A stretch of DNA of 64,000 bases from Acanthococcus lagerstroemiae. Taxonomy: Eukaryota > Arthropoda > Insecta > Hemiptera > Eriococcidae. Each line of letters begins with the position of its first letter. The stretch's first letter is position 1. Below the pieces are notes generated by a model. The model was given only the letters and a program-made list of their open reading frames with translations. It ran no database searches and was not told the origin of the DNA. Position numbers and translations under genes: made by a program. Below, piece by piece: positions 13,201-25,200 of this stretch. The stretch spans positions 10,664,001 to 10,728,000 of the forward strand of contig CM063106.1 in assembly GCA_031841125.1 (NCBI GenBank), given 5' to 3'.

Positions 13201-16200
13201 GAGCCATGTTAAAATTTTTTTTTTTTTTTCTTAAAGCAGATTCTTTGTGGGTTATATTCGAAATAGTCTTTTCTGGTAGAATCCGTATCTCTGGTTTCAA
13301 ATTCTTATTATATTTCAGTTTTTTTTTCATTTTTTTTTTTTTATTTTATTTTATTTTATTTTATTTTATTTATTTATTGGAAACATGTCGGTATTTTGTT
13401 TGTTCGTAGAAACTACCGTTTTACAACAGATTATTTGTAGATTGTTTGAAATGTTCTTTTCTGGAAGAATCCGAACTTCTAGTTTTGAATTGTTATCAAA
13501 TCTAGTTTTTTTTTTAATTTGTTGTTATTACGTACATATTATTCATTTCAATTAGAGCCATGTCAGATTTTCGTGTTTCCGTAGAATCCACTGTTTTACA
13601 ACAGATTTTTTGTTGGTTATTTGAAATGCTCTTTTCTGGAAGAATCTGAATCTCTGGTTTCAAATTCCTACTATATGTTTTTGATTGTTTTTTTTCTCTC
13701 TTTGTGGAGACATGTAAGAATTTTGTTTTTCCCTAGGAACTATAACATTTTACAGTAGATTCTTTGCAGGTTGTTTGAAATGCTCTTTTCTGGCAATGGA
13801 AGAATCCGAATCTCTAGTTTCAGATTATTCTTCATTCCCCCCCCCCCTCCCCATGAGAAATTGAATTTTTGGATGCGGATTCGGGAATTTTCCTTACATT
13901 GTAGAATCATATTCCTTAATTCGGAAGATTCAGAATCATTGTGATACTGGATTTGGATTTTCTGATTCTAAATCACTTGGTCATAGATTCGAATTCTTGG
14001 ATTCGTGGGTACAAATTTTTTTGTTGATTTAGCTGTGTTTAGCCTCTTTATGGAAGCCAGGCTCAGAGAAAAATCTGTAGCTACCCCGTCTCGTCGGGCT
14101 TCTCGTTATCAATTATTAAATGAAGACTGAAAATTCTCCAAAAATTATCGTCTAGGTGAGAATATAGTAAATTGAAAAACTCTGCACACTTAGGTTGGTA
14201 TTTTCAACATCAATGAACCAAAACTAGTCAGCAGTACGAGTCATTCTGGATTTTAAGTACATGTTTCTTATCTGTTAATTCAAGTACCTTCGTAAAGCCC
14301 AGAATCGACCCAGTAAAGAGGGGGGATGATATCACACACTGTAAATTGCCCCTCCTAGGACTACTTCCTGGATCCTCCTCAAGACCAAAATGAACACTTG
14401 ATGTTCTCACCGAAACTACGAAGTCGCTGTTGGCTAAGCTCGGTGACCGATTGAAAACACCGCAGTGAGCTTTTTCTTTTTAATATTCCTATTTACTTTC
14501 GTCGACTTCTTAATCTCACTGCCCTTGAACTATTTTCTTCCACTCCTTCAAATCGTTACAAATCAACATTCGACGTAGGCTGTATGCAGTAGTTAGTCGA
14601 ACCAAAACAAAATCAATTACTCATGTATCGTGTAAATGGTAGGATTTAAAAAATCAACGATAAATACCGGTAGTATCGTTTCGTTTTGTAATTTGTCGAC
14701 TCAATTTTTTGTTTTCTTTCTCGTATACTTCACTCAGATCTAACACCATGTGTCAGACCTTATCATAGACGTCACCGACGTTTCCCTTTTTCATTCATTT
14801 ATTTTTTCGTGTCACCAGCGATCAAAATTTAGTTGTGGATTTTTGCCCAAGCGTCTCTCGCGTACAATACCATCAGTTCCAGTTTAATTCTTCAATCATG
14901 TTTTTTTGTTTTGTTTCCCGCGTGAATATGCACATATGCGAGTGTGCACACTATGTTTTAAGTAAAATGTACTACGATGTTTCGGTGACCGGTGCGAATA
15001 CAGGGAGCTCGTCATAGTTCAGATGTTTTCTCTCTGTTTTGCTGTTGTATTTTTTCGTTCCATTCAGTGAGCCCTTCCTAATACGCGAAAAGACTGTACC
15101 GGTTTTTACATTATTATTATTATTATTATTTTTTTTTTTTTTTCAATTTATGTACCCGCAGAATTCCACTTTTTTTTTAATTCGTAATTATTACGAGACG
15201 ATTTTTATTGCATTGCACTGGCCGGCGATATAATTAATTTCGACAGCCAATTTCGTTGTATTCTGCAATTTAGGAATTTTTCATCATTTTTCGATCATCT
15301 TAATGTGAGGCAGTTCGTCGCGTGTATCTGATAGGGAAGCATGAAGGTTTTCGTTAGAATACTACATCGAAATTCCGGGATCTATTGGATCGGTAACTAG
15401 CTGCATGTAACTGTGCGTATTTATCGTGTTTTCGCGTTTACCATTTCGCCTGGAAATTGAAATCGAACTTATTTTTGTATTGTTTAGCCAAAAATAAAGA
15501 TGGCAGTATGGAAGACTTGACCGTCAGCCCGGCGGAGCGACAAACGAAAATAAAAGCACGACTGAAAAAGTTCTTCAACCGACGGCCGACTATGGAGTTG
15601 TTGGTGAGAAAGGGCATTTGGAAAGGTAATTTGGTGTTATTTTACTTCCGTTGAACTGTGTCCCAGTTACGAGATGTGTGGGCGGGTGTCGGGACGATCG
15701 CACGGTCAACCGCGAGTTTACAGCTGATTGAAAAGAAAAATATGAAAAGTCAAGGTAGAGCGGTTTTCATCTCTTCGAAGCTTTAATATCATAAACGTGG
15801 AGTGTTCAAATAAGAAGGTGAATGGTAGATACAGAAACGAAACTGTCATTTTAATAACCCTACACTATCACCATCAGCATTTATCGAGAAACAGGAAAAC
15901 ATGATGATGCATTCGTGTTGACCTCATGAATGAAAAACATATTATCTACAAGTTTGACGTTATTACAGTGTAAGCCCCATTACAACACTCAACTCGAAAA
16001 AATTTCGAGTAGAATTCGTCTGATTCATCAAAATAACAGGCGCCTAGAACTTCCGGTTAGCAATAAATTACAGTGGTTTCGAGTACTGTTGAAACTGAAA
16101 AGGATATTTGGAATACAAACATTGCTATCACGTGGATATCTTATGAAATTCATGAAAATTATGCCGATAAGATTAGTATACATTTTGTGCCCTTCTCTTT

Positions 16201-19200
16201 TATGTATTCTTAAAATTTGACGACAGCGTACGTTCATTAGCGTATAAATTGACTCGCAGTGATATGAACGGGGATCATCCGGTTACGGCCCGTGAAGGGA
16301 AAGCTGTACAAACTTTTGGGATAGCTAAGTGCTGCTCTGTAGCTCCTATGGACCAATTGCTGCCACCGTTGGCTCCAGTTACAGCCCAGTTCATTTTGCA
16401 TTACCCAGGATGCACCTCTAGGAGGCGAACTAGATTACACCTCAACATTTGAGGACCTGACTTCCAAAACGCGCTTAGTCCAAAAAACGAAACGTTGGGA
16501 AATCGAAAAAAAAACATTCTGACTCGCGAACGATAAATGGTAACACTGATTCAATCGGGTGAATTGGAAGAGGCGGGGTTAATGCTAATACCACCAAGTA
16601 TGAAAGTTGGCGTGCGAACAGTCTTCGAGCTACGGGAGTGCAAAGTGGGGGAAGTCGTGGACTTAGCTCGTTTTGGCAGACCATGTCATACTTGTGAAAG
16701 GTCAAAATTCATACATCTTGACCTAGAAACTGTCGGAAATCGGAAGGTACAGCTTAGATACGGCCATTCCGGTGAACGAAGCACACGCGAACAATACCCT
16801 CCACTCTTCAGACATCCTTGTACCCCCCCCCCTTCGTTCTCCCGAACAGGAAAAGCAAATATGACTTACAGTCTTAAAAGTCTTATTTGAAAAAATAAAT
16901 AAGTCAGTATTATAGAAAAGAACGTAAGAAAGGTTTAGCTCTGGCTTTAAGTCGTGATAAAATCGTGAAATCAACTCTGAAACGTGCCTTTTGACTTCCT
17001 CCACCAGATTGCACTAAAAACTTAAAAACTCGATTTTCAATTTTTTGGACTAAACGCATTTTGGAAGTCAGGTCCTCATTTGTTTTTAATGAGGATTTTT
17101 TTTTTACGTTGATTACTTGAGATTCTAAAAATGTTATGACCAGGGTTGGCAATTTCACGCGTAAAATGATTTATTTATTATTTTACATTTTACGCGAAAT
17201 GAATGTAAAATATAAAATCAATGTAAAATGCGGGGGAAAAAGCAATTGATGACTGATGGATGATAATGATACGATAAGAAATGAGAATGAAAAATTAAAA
17301 AGGAATTATGAAATAAATCACTGAGATGAAACTAATTAAATTTCGACGGTAAAATAAAACAAATAGAATAGTTGCAGTAAAAATTGCTCATACCACAAAG
17401 TCTGATGAGTTATAACTTGATTTTTTTTTAATGGAATTTATATTAAGATTTATTAACAATTATTTTTTGTTAGTTTTTGTTCTTTGAAAGTTTTTAATAA
17501 GTTTAAATTTGAAGAAGTTTGGCGGAAAATGTTGAAATTTGTTTTGGCCTGAATTGCTTAATTTTTGTACATTGTTTTGGACTTGTCTTTTGTTATTCAC
17601 TTTCTAAAACACACTACTTTCTTGTGAGTTACCTATAGTGAATTTGAGGAGTATAAATTATAAAATTGAATGATAATGGAGACGACCATTTGACTATAGT
17701 TCCAGCTGTGTTGTGTGCAAGTTTTAAGAATTTTAATTGAAAAATTGAAGGCTCTTCTGACCTTATTTGAAACGATTTCAGGCTAGAATGAGACTTTTTG
17801 ATACTCTTTCAGACTTATTCAAGACTTCTTAAAATATCTGCACTAGCCTTACGAAAGCTCGGAAAAGGCGTACCCTGTCTAAAAAAAAAATCTCAAAAAA
17901 TCTCAAAAAATCTTCAAACGTCGTAATCTGCCTTGAAATGATTTTGAACGAATCCGGAAGAGCCGCAAAGAATCTAAAATATCTCTGCACCGCAGTCTTG
18001 AAGAAGTCCTGAGGTGAAGTCTTGAACTAGTCCTGAAAAGTCAGAGCTCCATGAGGAAAATTTGATACTTATGGCTATCTATGAAATTTTGCTACACGTT
18101 AATTCAATTTTCAGATAAATCTATCATCAAACTTCGACAACTTTTTATCGTGTCACACAAACCTGTGGAATTATCTTCGCTTAAAATTTTTTGGTTGAAT
18201 TGGTTTCTTACCCTCATCGAGCCTTGTTTTCGAAAGAAATTTTAAAGACTGTAAGATAGATGAATCGGCCCTTGGCGATTTTTTCGATTTTTATTTTAGT
18301 CCTCGATAAGTACTGATAAAAGAAAATTTTTGAACCTACGATGACATTCCCATCCACCTCCAGGGAGGCATAACCTTGAAATATGTGATTTTCATGTTTT
18401 TAGCATTATCTCAGGCATTTTTCAATCGATTAAAGCGAAACTTTGTAAATAGTAAGGAGCCACGAGTACAAATATTCTCAGTTTTTCTTCAATTTTTTTA
18501 ATCATTTATAGACTCTTAAAATTGATTTTTGAAATTTTCAAAATGGTGTCCTGAGCACCCTTTTTGAGGTGAAAATTAAAAAAAATTCACGTATATTTTC
18601 CCACGTATTTTTCAACGATATATTAATTTTTAACAATTTTCAAGTCCGGGCACATACTTAAACAACGGAAAAACCATTTTTAAAGCATTATTATGCTTTT
18701 ACTGCTGGTTAATGGATACTAGAGCGAAAACCGTAACGCTCCCCCGATACGAATTCAGTTGTTGACATATCCATAGAAATTTATTTTTCTTCCAGCTATG
18801 GGTATACTTGAGCGAAGACCGTAACTCCAGCCATGTGCTCATTGATCTTGATCTTTGCTGCGCCCTGCGCGACTACAGTTCTTCTTTTCTTTTCTCATTT
18901 CCAGCTTAGTTCAGCTCACAGTTTCTTAGCTCTTCATGGTGACAATTCAGTTCAATGATTGACATTTCCATTTTCTTCCAGCCATGGGTATTTTTAATCA
19001 ATTATCACTAATTTTTGGCCATTCTTATACTTATGAACAGCACGATTCGCAGTTACTAATGAAAAAGTGATTTATAACTCAAATATTGCAGGTTCACTTA
19101 TTTCTTTTGTAATGACCACTTGAAGTACATGTATGTATAAATAAGATCACTCGCGACTTGAGTAACCGAACCTAAAATAACGGAAACCAGTGTTCGTTTC

Positions 19201-22200
19201 AACCAAAATTAACTTAATTTGACGCAGAATTTTCCGACAGTACAAGTTTCCAAGACTTAGTAGCAGAGCCAGAAGAAAAGTTAAACGTTTTTACAGGAGT
19301 TTCATGGGAAATTATCGCATTTTTACGCGAGAAACTGACTTCTATGCGTGCCTCTATTACCAAAAATGTAACTCAAGCCCTCGTCACTTCTTTATCTAAA
19401 TTACAGAACTGGTAGTTCGAATAAGGTAATTTTAGCAGTGTTGGGTCTTAAAAGTCAACAATATGTTTGTAAATATTGTGATGCAATTTTGAATTCTTTT
19501 GAAAAAGACGTCCGGATTCTCTGCATATTCACAATCTTTTCTCATCAGACAACCTACAGCTCCAATTGCAGATCGATTACACCATCTTGGAGAAAAATTG
19601 GCCATATCATTTGTGATGGATCTTGTATTCACCATGAAAAAAGCAGGAATAACTTATACCGACGAAAATCGTACTCTGGACAGAGAAAGACACCTTTGTA
19701 AACCTTTCACGATTTGTACCATAGATGGTTTTGTGGTAGATTTACCTGGGCCTTTCTGTGCTACTCAAAATGACGCACAAATAATGAAAATTGTGATGTC
19801 CAATTCCGAAGTTGTTGGAACCAAGTGACATATTTATTTTAGACCGCGGATTTCGGATGCTGAACAGTACTTAGAAAATCTTGGCTGTGGAGTTTTAATA
19901 CCAGCATTAAAAGGCTTTTGGAATCACGTAAAACTACAAAAATTCGTTGGCCTGTCGAAGCTGTTCATGAAGTAATTGCAAGGACATACCAATATGGGGG
20001 GGGGGGCTAGGAATTTTTCACTCAGCAGTTGGGGGAAAATTTACCATTTCAGTCAGGCGAGTTGGGAAAATCCAACAAGTTGAAAGGTTTTTTTTCTTCC
20101 TTTGATACTTGGGAATTGAGTTTAGAAGTTGGGAAAACCCGACAACAAGTTAAAAGGTTTTTCTTCTTTTGCTTTGATACTTGGGAATTTTGAGTTGAGT
20201 CAGTTAAAAAAATCCAACCGGTCAAAAAGTTTTTTTGTTTTGTTTTTTTTTGTGTTTTTTTTTTGCTTTTATACTTGAGAATCCTGATTTAAGTCAGTTG
20301 GGACTTTCACAATTTTTACCCCCCCCCCCCCCTCCGGAAAAATTCTTTGGTACTTCCTTGAGTAATTGAAAAAAAAATCACGATTCTTCCATGATCAACT
20401 CGATAACAAGCTGCTTCCTAAGGTACGCCTGTTCGCCAAAATAGCTTGTAACTTGAACAATGAATTTGACAAGCACTTGTAATTCGGATATTACAATGGT
20501 GAACGAAATTTTAGCTCAAATAATACAGAAATCGGGAAATAAAAATGAATTGGCAGAGTTAGTGGTAGAAAAAACAATGGAGTAAGCAACAACTCTACTA
20601 GCGCCCCTTGAATCTACTAACATTTTGGATTCCCCAGAATTAACAGAAGATGAAAGAGAAATGTTTTACTGACATAATCAACTCACCCAACCTGGCTGAA
20701 ATGGTGGATGAAAACGACGGAAGTCGGTATTAAATATGTGAAAGAGGGGTCTGATGTGGCACGATTTGAAATTAGATTTCGTCACATCAATCGTAAGACC
20801 TACAAATCTTACATCAAATATCAACGAAACGGATCAGGTACATCCAGCACTTGAGGGACATTGCAGTGATGCGCAAATGGGCTGTGAGAATGATTGGTTG
20901 CTGCTCATACGTAGCAGCTGCAGTATATCGAATGCAAGGTGTCAGGATAAAACAATGAAGCCAGCGGAAATCCTGAGCAAAGTTTTCAAAATCGAAAAAA
21001 CTGAGACAGTAATTAACGAAGATAGTGATGATGATTAGTGCCTCCCTTGAATTTTTAATTATTTCTCGTGTTTTGTGTTGATATTCAATTTTGCAATCTA
21101 TATATATCTACTTAGTAGATATAAAATATACATTTTTTTCATAATACTTTTTCAAAGTTTGTTCCCTGGCTATCCCTAATAATCTTATTGTCGTGTAGTC
21201 ATTTAGAAAAAAAGTAAATCTACAATATTTGAATTATAAATCATTTTTTCATAAGTAACTGCGAAACATGCTATTCGTGAGCATAAGATTGGCCAAAAAT
21301 TTGGGATAATTGATCAAAAAAATGGTTTTTTCGTTACTTAGGTATGTGCCTGGACTTGAAAATGGCTAAAAATGAATATATCGTTGAAAAATACACGTGA
21401 ATTTTGTTTGAATTTCCACCTCAAAAATAGCGCTTAGGACGCCATTTTGAAATTTCAAAATTTTTGTATTCATGACTACCTACTATTTACCAAGTTTCGC
21501 TTTAATTGAAAAATGCCTGAGATAATGCTAAAAACATGTAAATCACATATTTCAAGGTCACGCCTCCCTGGAGGTGGATGGGAATGTCATCATAAGCTCA
21601 AAAATTATTTTATTTTATCAGTACGTATCGAGGACTAAAATAAAAACCGAAAAAATCGCCAAAGGCGATTCAGCTGTCTTAATGGGATACAGCCTTTATG
21701 CCTGTTTTTCTTGAGTGTATACCTACGGTTTTATCGTACATGAGTATTACTGACTGCTCCTGTTGTGATTAAATAATTAAAGTGACTGATTTGATTTATC
21801 TTTCCTTTTAAAACTTCAAATGTACACGATAAATTTATTCTAGAGTCTTACTTTCTGACAGACTATTCTATTTAAGAGAATTTCGTCTCACTGGTGCTTG
21901 AAACACGAAAAGAAAGGCAACTTATATTTTTAAACATCTAACAAAAATACAGTACTAAAAACTACGCCGTCGTCCAGTCTTCCATCCTTGTTCAGAATAA
22001 TCTCTGTGGGGGCCCATACATTCCCTTCGATGTCAGAAAATATTACGAAAATGATGGTGGAAGATATCTGAACGTTTTACAGAATTACCCAGATTTCAGA
22101 ATTGCTCCACTGTCCACCGTATCATAGTTAGTTTGTAATCTGAACGAACTTTCGATTATTCGAAATGATAGTCCCGATAAAAAGATCGTGTAGTAGGTAT

Positions 22201-25200
22201 TTTGGAGCAAGGTCTTGTAGTCCTTAGATGGCGATCTTAGTAATCGAAATAGTTTAAGTCATCTGGAATTCCAGATAACACCATAACATTCTCAATAAAT
22301 TGTTCTAATTTCAGATGAACCGGCGTTCGGTTGTTACCTTGATCAGGCAGCTGGCAACGAATCACCCAAAGTTCCTCTGTTTGTGCAACGCTGCATCAAT
22401 TGCATTGAGAGATCCGAGGAGAATATGAAAACTGACGGCCTGTATCGGGCTTCGGGTAATCTGTCCCAAGTTCAGAAAATTCGATTGCAGGTTGGCACGA
22501 CACATTTTTATTTATTTCTCGAATAATGCGTGTTGAAGAATATTAGTGTTAATCGTTCTGTACGTTCCCGGAACAGGTCGATCAAAATAATTTATCTGTG
22601 ATAGAAGAAGAAGAAGACGTCCACGTGTTAACCGGAGCTCTTAAACTGTTCTTCAGAGAACTGAAAGAACCGTTAATACCTTACCTTTTATTCCATAAAG
22701 CCATCAAGGCTAGCCGTAAGTACTCAGATCAACAGATCTACGATACAATCATGATTCACTTAGAATAGAAAGATCAGATCTGGATTTCAGATCTAAATTG
22801 TAGAATTCAATCATTGGACCATAAGCACCTCTGCCGTGCGCTAATTTCCTAGAATATTCGAAGATTTATTTATTTTGAGAAACGCATTTGTTTTTGGCGA
22901 ATGCACGAAAGAAATTGAAGTGGAAGAAAGTATAACACTACACAACAGCATAAAATACTATGGAGTGAGATTATATGATTTTAGCTGTATTTAGAATGCT
23001 GAGCACGGTAATGTTGACCATTTTTCCCGAGAACCTCTTGTTTCCAATATTCAAAATTGAAATGTTATCAAAATTTTCACTTTTTATTCCTTTTTGTCGT
23101 CTACGGATAGCTACACTGATACTGATAATGATACTGAACGCGCATAGTTTGATCAGCGGTATCGTCTTCATGATACTAAAATTCACATTTAAGATGGGAG
23201 TAATTAAAAAATTAACATCGGCATTAAGTTCCTCGTTGAGAACACATACAGAATGGTATATTCTCATGTCATTGTTCTGTAAGAAATCTCAAATTGTCGT
23301 GTAAATTAGGAAAAATATTAAGTTGAGATTCTTCTGATTTCCCAAAAGTAATGTACAGTACAGTAAGAGAGTAAGACATGATAATTTTAGACAGAACAAC
23401 AAAATGATCGTTTAGTTTTGTATATTCGATATTCTTAATCCATCCTTCAATAACATATTTGAGGAGTTATCTGTCAAAAGGGCCCCTGTCGAGTGGTGGC
23501 CCTTTTTGCGGAGATGCTGATTTTCGAATTCTCCGTGTCCTACTTTATTAGAAACCCCCCGCTCAATGTGCCAACATATAATATTCAGCAAAATTGGCGC
23601 CAATTAATGATTCCAGACGCATTGTATCAACATCGATTCTATGCTGAAATGTGTACAAACTTATCATGTAGTCAATGAAACCAAGCATACATTACAATAT
23701 TACAATACAGTGAACAGCGAGTAACTCCATCCACGATAATACACCTCAGAAATTAGAAATTACACATTTTGGTTGCATTATGAGGGAGAGACATCTTCGC
23801 TACTACATAGCTTCAATCACGAGAATTGACAATAAATCATAATTCAGCGAGTTAGGAATTGTGTGTTGTCTCATAAGTTGTATTAATGTATGAACACAAG
23901 CAAAGTAGAAGACTAATGCATAAAACTCACCAATATTATCACGGGAAAACAGCTACTGATAAACCGCAACACATCCCACCACGCTAATTTCCCCATCGCT
24001 CTAAAAAGGGCCCCTGTCATATTACTTCTTTCTCAATTCGTCCGTGTTTGTTTCTGAACGAACTAAACAATTAATCAGTCATGTCTATCAATTGAATCGC
24101 GGTGAACACTTTTTATAATACTCGTAACATATTTTTCAATTAAATCAGTCTGAAAGGAGTATTTCAGCTTGAAAACTTTGAAGTTGTTTTTCTCAAAACC
24201 ATAATTGCTGATAGGGGCCCTTTTGACATATAACTCCTCATTTGGACGCTGTTGAGCAGAACAGAACCAAGCGACAAAATCTGTTTTTTGAGAACACGTG
24301 ATTCGAAGTTCAAGAACCACATAGAAACTATATGACAGCGTTTACTGATGAGCTCTTTTCAACGTGGGTACACATTTTTGTATCGGGAGCCAAATTTCGA
24401 AAAATTCTACTTTTCACGCTCTTTCCAGCGATACTATTAACTCATTTTGTCAACAAGTGTTGCTTGGTCAGTTTTTGCTTAAAGCGTCCATTTTACTTTT
24501 CTTGTTTCGCATGTACAACGCTGATCATCCTCTGTCTGTGTGGAGCTCCTGACCTCTGGTGTAGTTTTCTGGAACTATAAATACCTAATAAAAACGTTTT
24601 CTGATTCCATTCCCGCAAAAAGACGAATTTTTCCAAAATACAACCTACACCCTTATTTTAGACTCACATTCAATTATAGGAACCATTTCAGTGTGAACTA
24701 TTAAGTCATTCGAATTTCGTGATGATGATTACCAACCTGTTGATGTAGAATTGTTGCCTCTGTCGAAATATCAGTACGCTTTTAATGTATCACTAATTAC
24801 TCAGTCAAATACAGAATAATATCCACAGTATTTAAAAATTTAGACGCTTGGATTAGATACCCATTTCACGTCTGGCGAATACATACTTGAGCATGTCCCT
24901 GTAACGCTTAGCTTCATTCCTCCTATCATTAATTGAAGCTGTATCCGCTGTAACAACTTTTATTGATTTACGCTGGTTTTTCTGTTTGTTCCAGATAACC
25001 ATAGTAAGAAAGAAAAAATCTCGCAATTTCGTGAAATCACCAAAGCGTTACCAACAGCCAATTACGATACGCTGAAGTTTCTCTTGCAGCACTTGTTAAA
25101 GTAAGTTGCTTTTAATTAACGTTGTATATCGGATGTTCTGTGTTGAACAACATTTGAACTGGTTGATTTTATAGACGTTCGATAATATTAATCAATCACC

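Larger units (their letters stand above)
10563..15487 (+). other. RhoGAP intron (4.9 kb) with tandem repeats
   Basis: It contains degenerate AGTCTTGAA-type repeats (about 11220-11730 and 12470-12660) around a GC-richer unassigned block (about 11750-12460). It also contains a 170-bp tandem array (13000-13850), a TTTTA microsatellite and an ATT microsatellite near 15108-15129. No exon was recognised. Confidence 0.65.
18262..21671 (+). mobile_element. Decayed DDE DNA transposon with about 450-bp inverted termini
   Basis: The left terminus (about 18262-18690 plus 19000-19090) and the right terminus (about 21225-21671) are reverse complements with scattered differences. Shared blocks include TTTTATTTTAGTCCTCGATA, CATTCCCATCCACCTCCAGG and AGCATTATCTCAGGCATTTT. 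The left terminus is broken by about 300 bp of unrelated sequence (about 18690-18998). The interior carries broken transposase coding sequence (19490-21038) and a nested hAT-like MITE (19979-20360). Long termini with a DDE_Tnp4-like transposase suggest the PIF/Harbinger-ISL2EU/IS4EU branch. No clear target duplication was found. Confidence 0.85.
15626..22314 (+). other. RhoGAP intron (6.7 kb) with two DNA transposons
   Basis: It holds a 627-bp element with inverted ends (16451-17077), AGTCTTGAA-type repeats (about 17740-18060) and the 3.4-kb DDE transposon (18262-21671). No host exon was seen between 15626 and 22314. Confidence 0.7.
22716..24994 (+). other. RhoGAP intron (2.3 kb)
   Basis: It contains an element with AAAAGGGCCCC-type inverted ends (23459-24241), immediately followed by copy A of the TGGACGC MITE (24243-24490). 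Opposed AT-rich reading frames at 22971-23304 are discussed as a finding, not called as a gene. No exon was seen. Confidence 0.65.

Noticed and set aside
19438..19701. 87-codon frame
   Set aside because: It overlaps the DDE transposase remnant in another frame; only the SGFSAYSQ...DAQIM frame shows family motifs.
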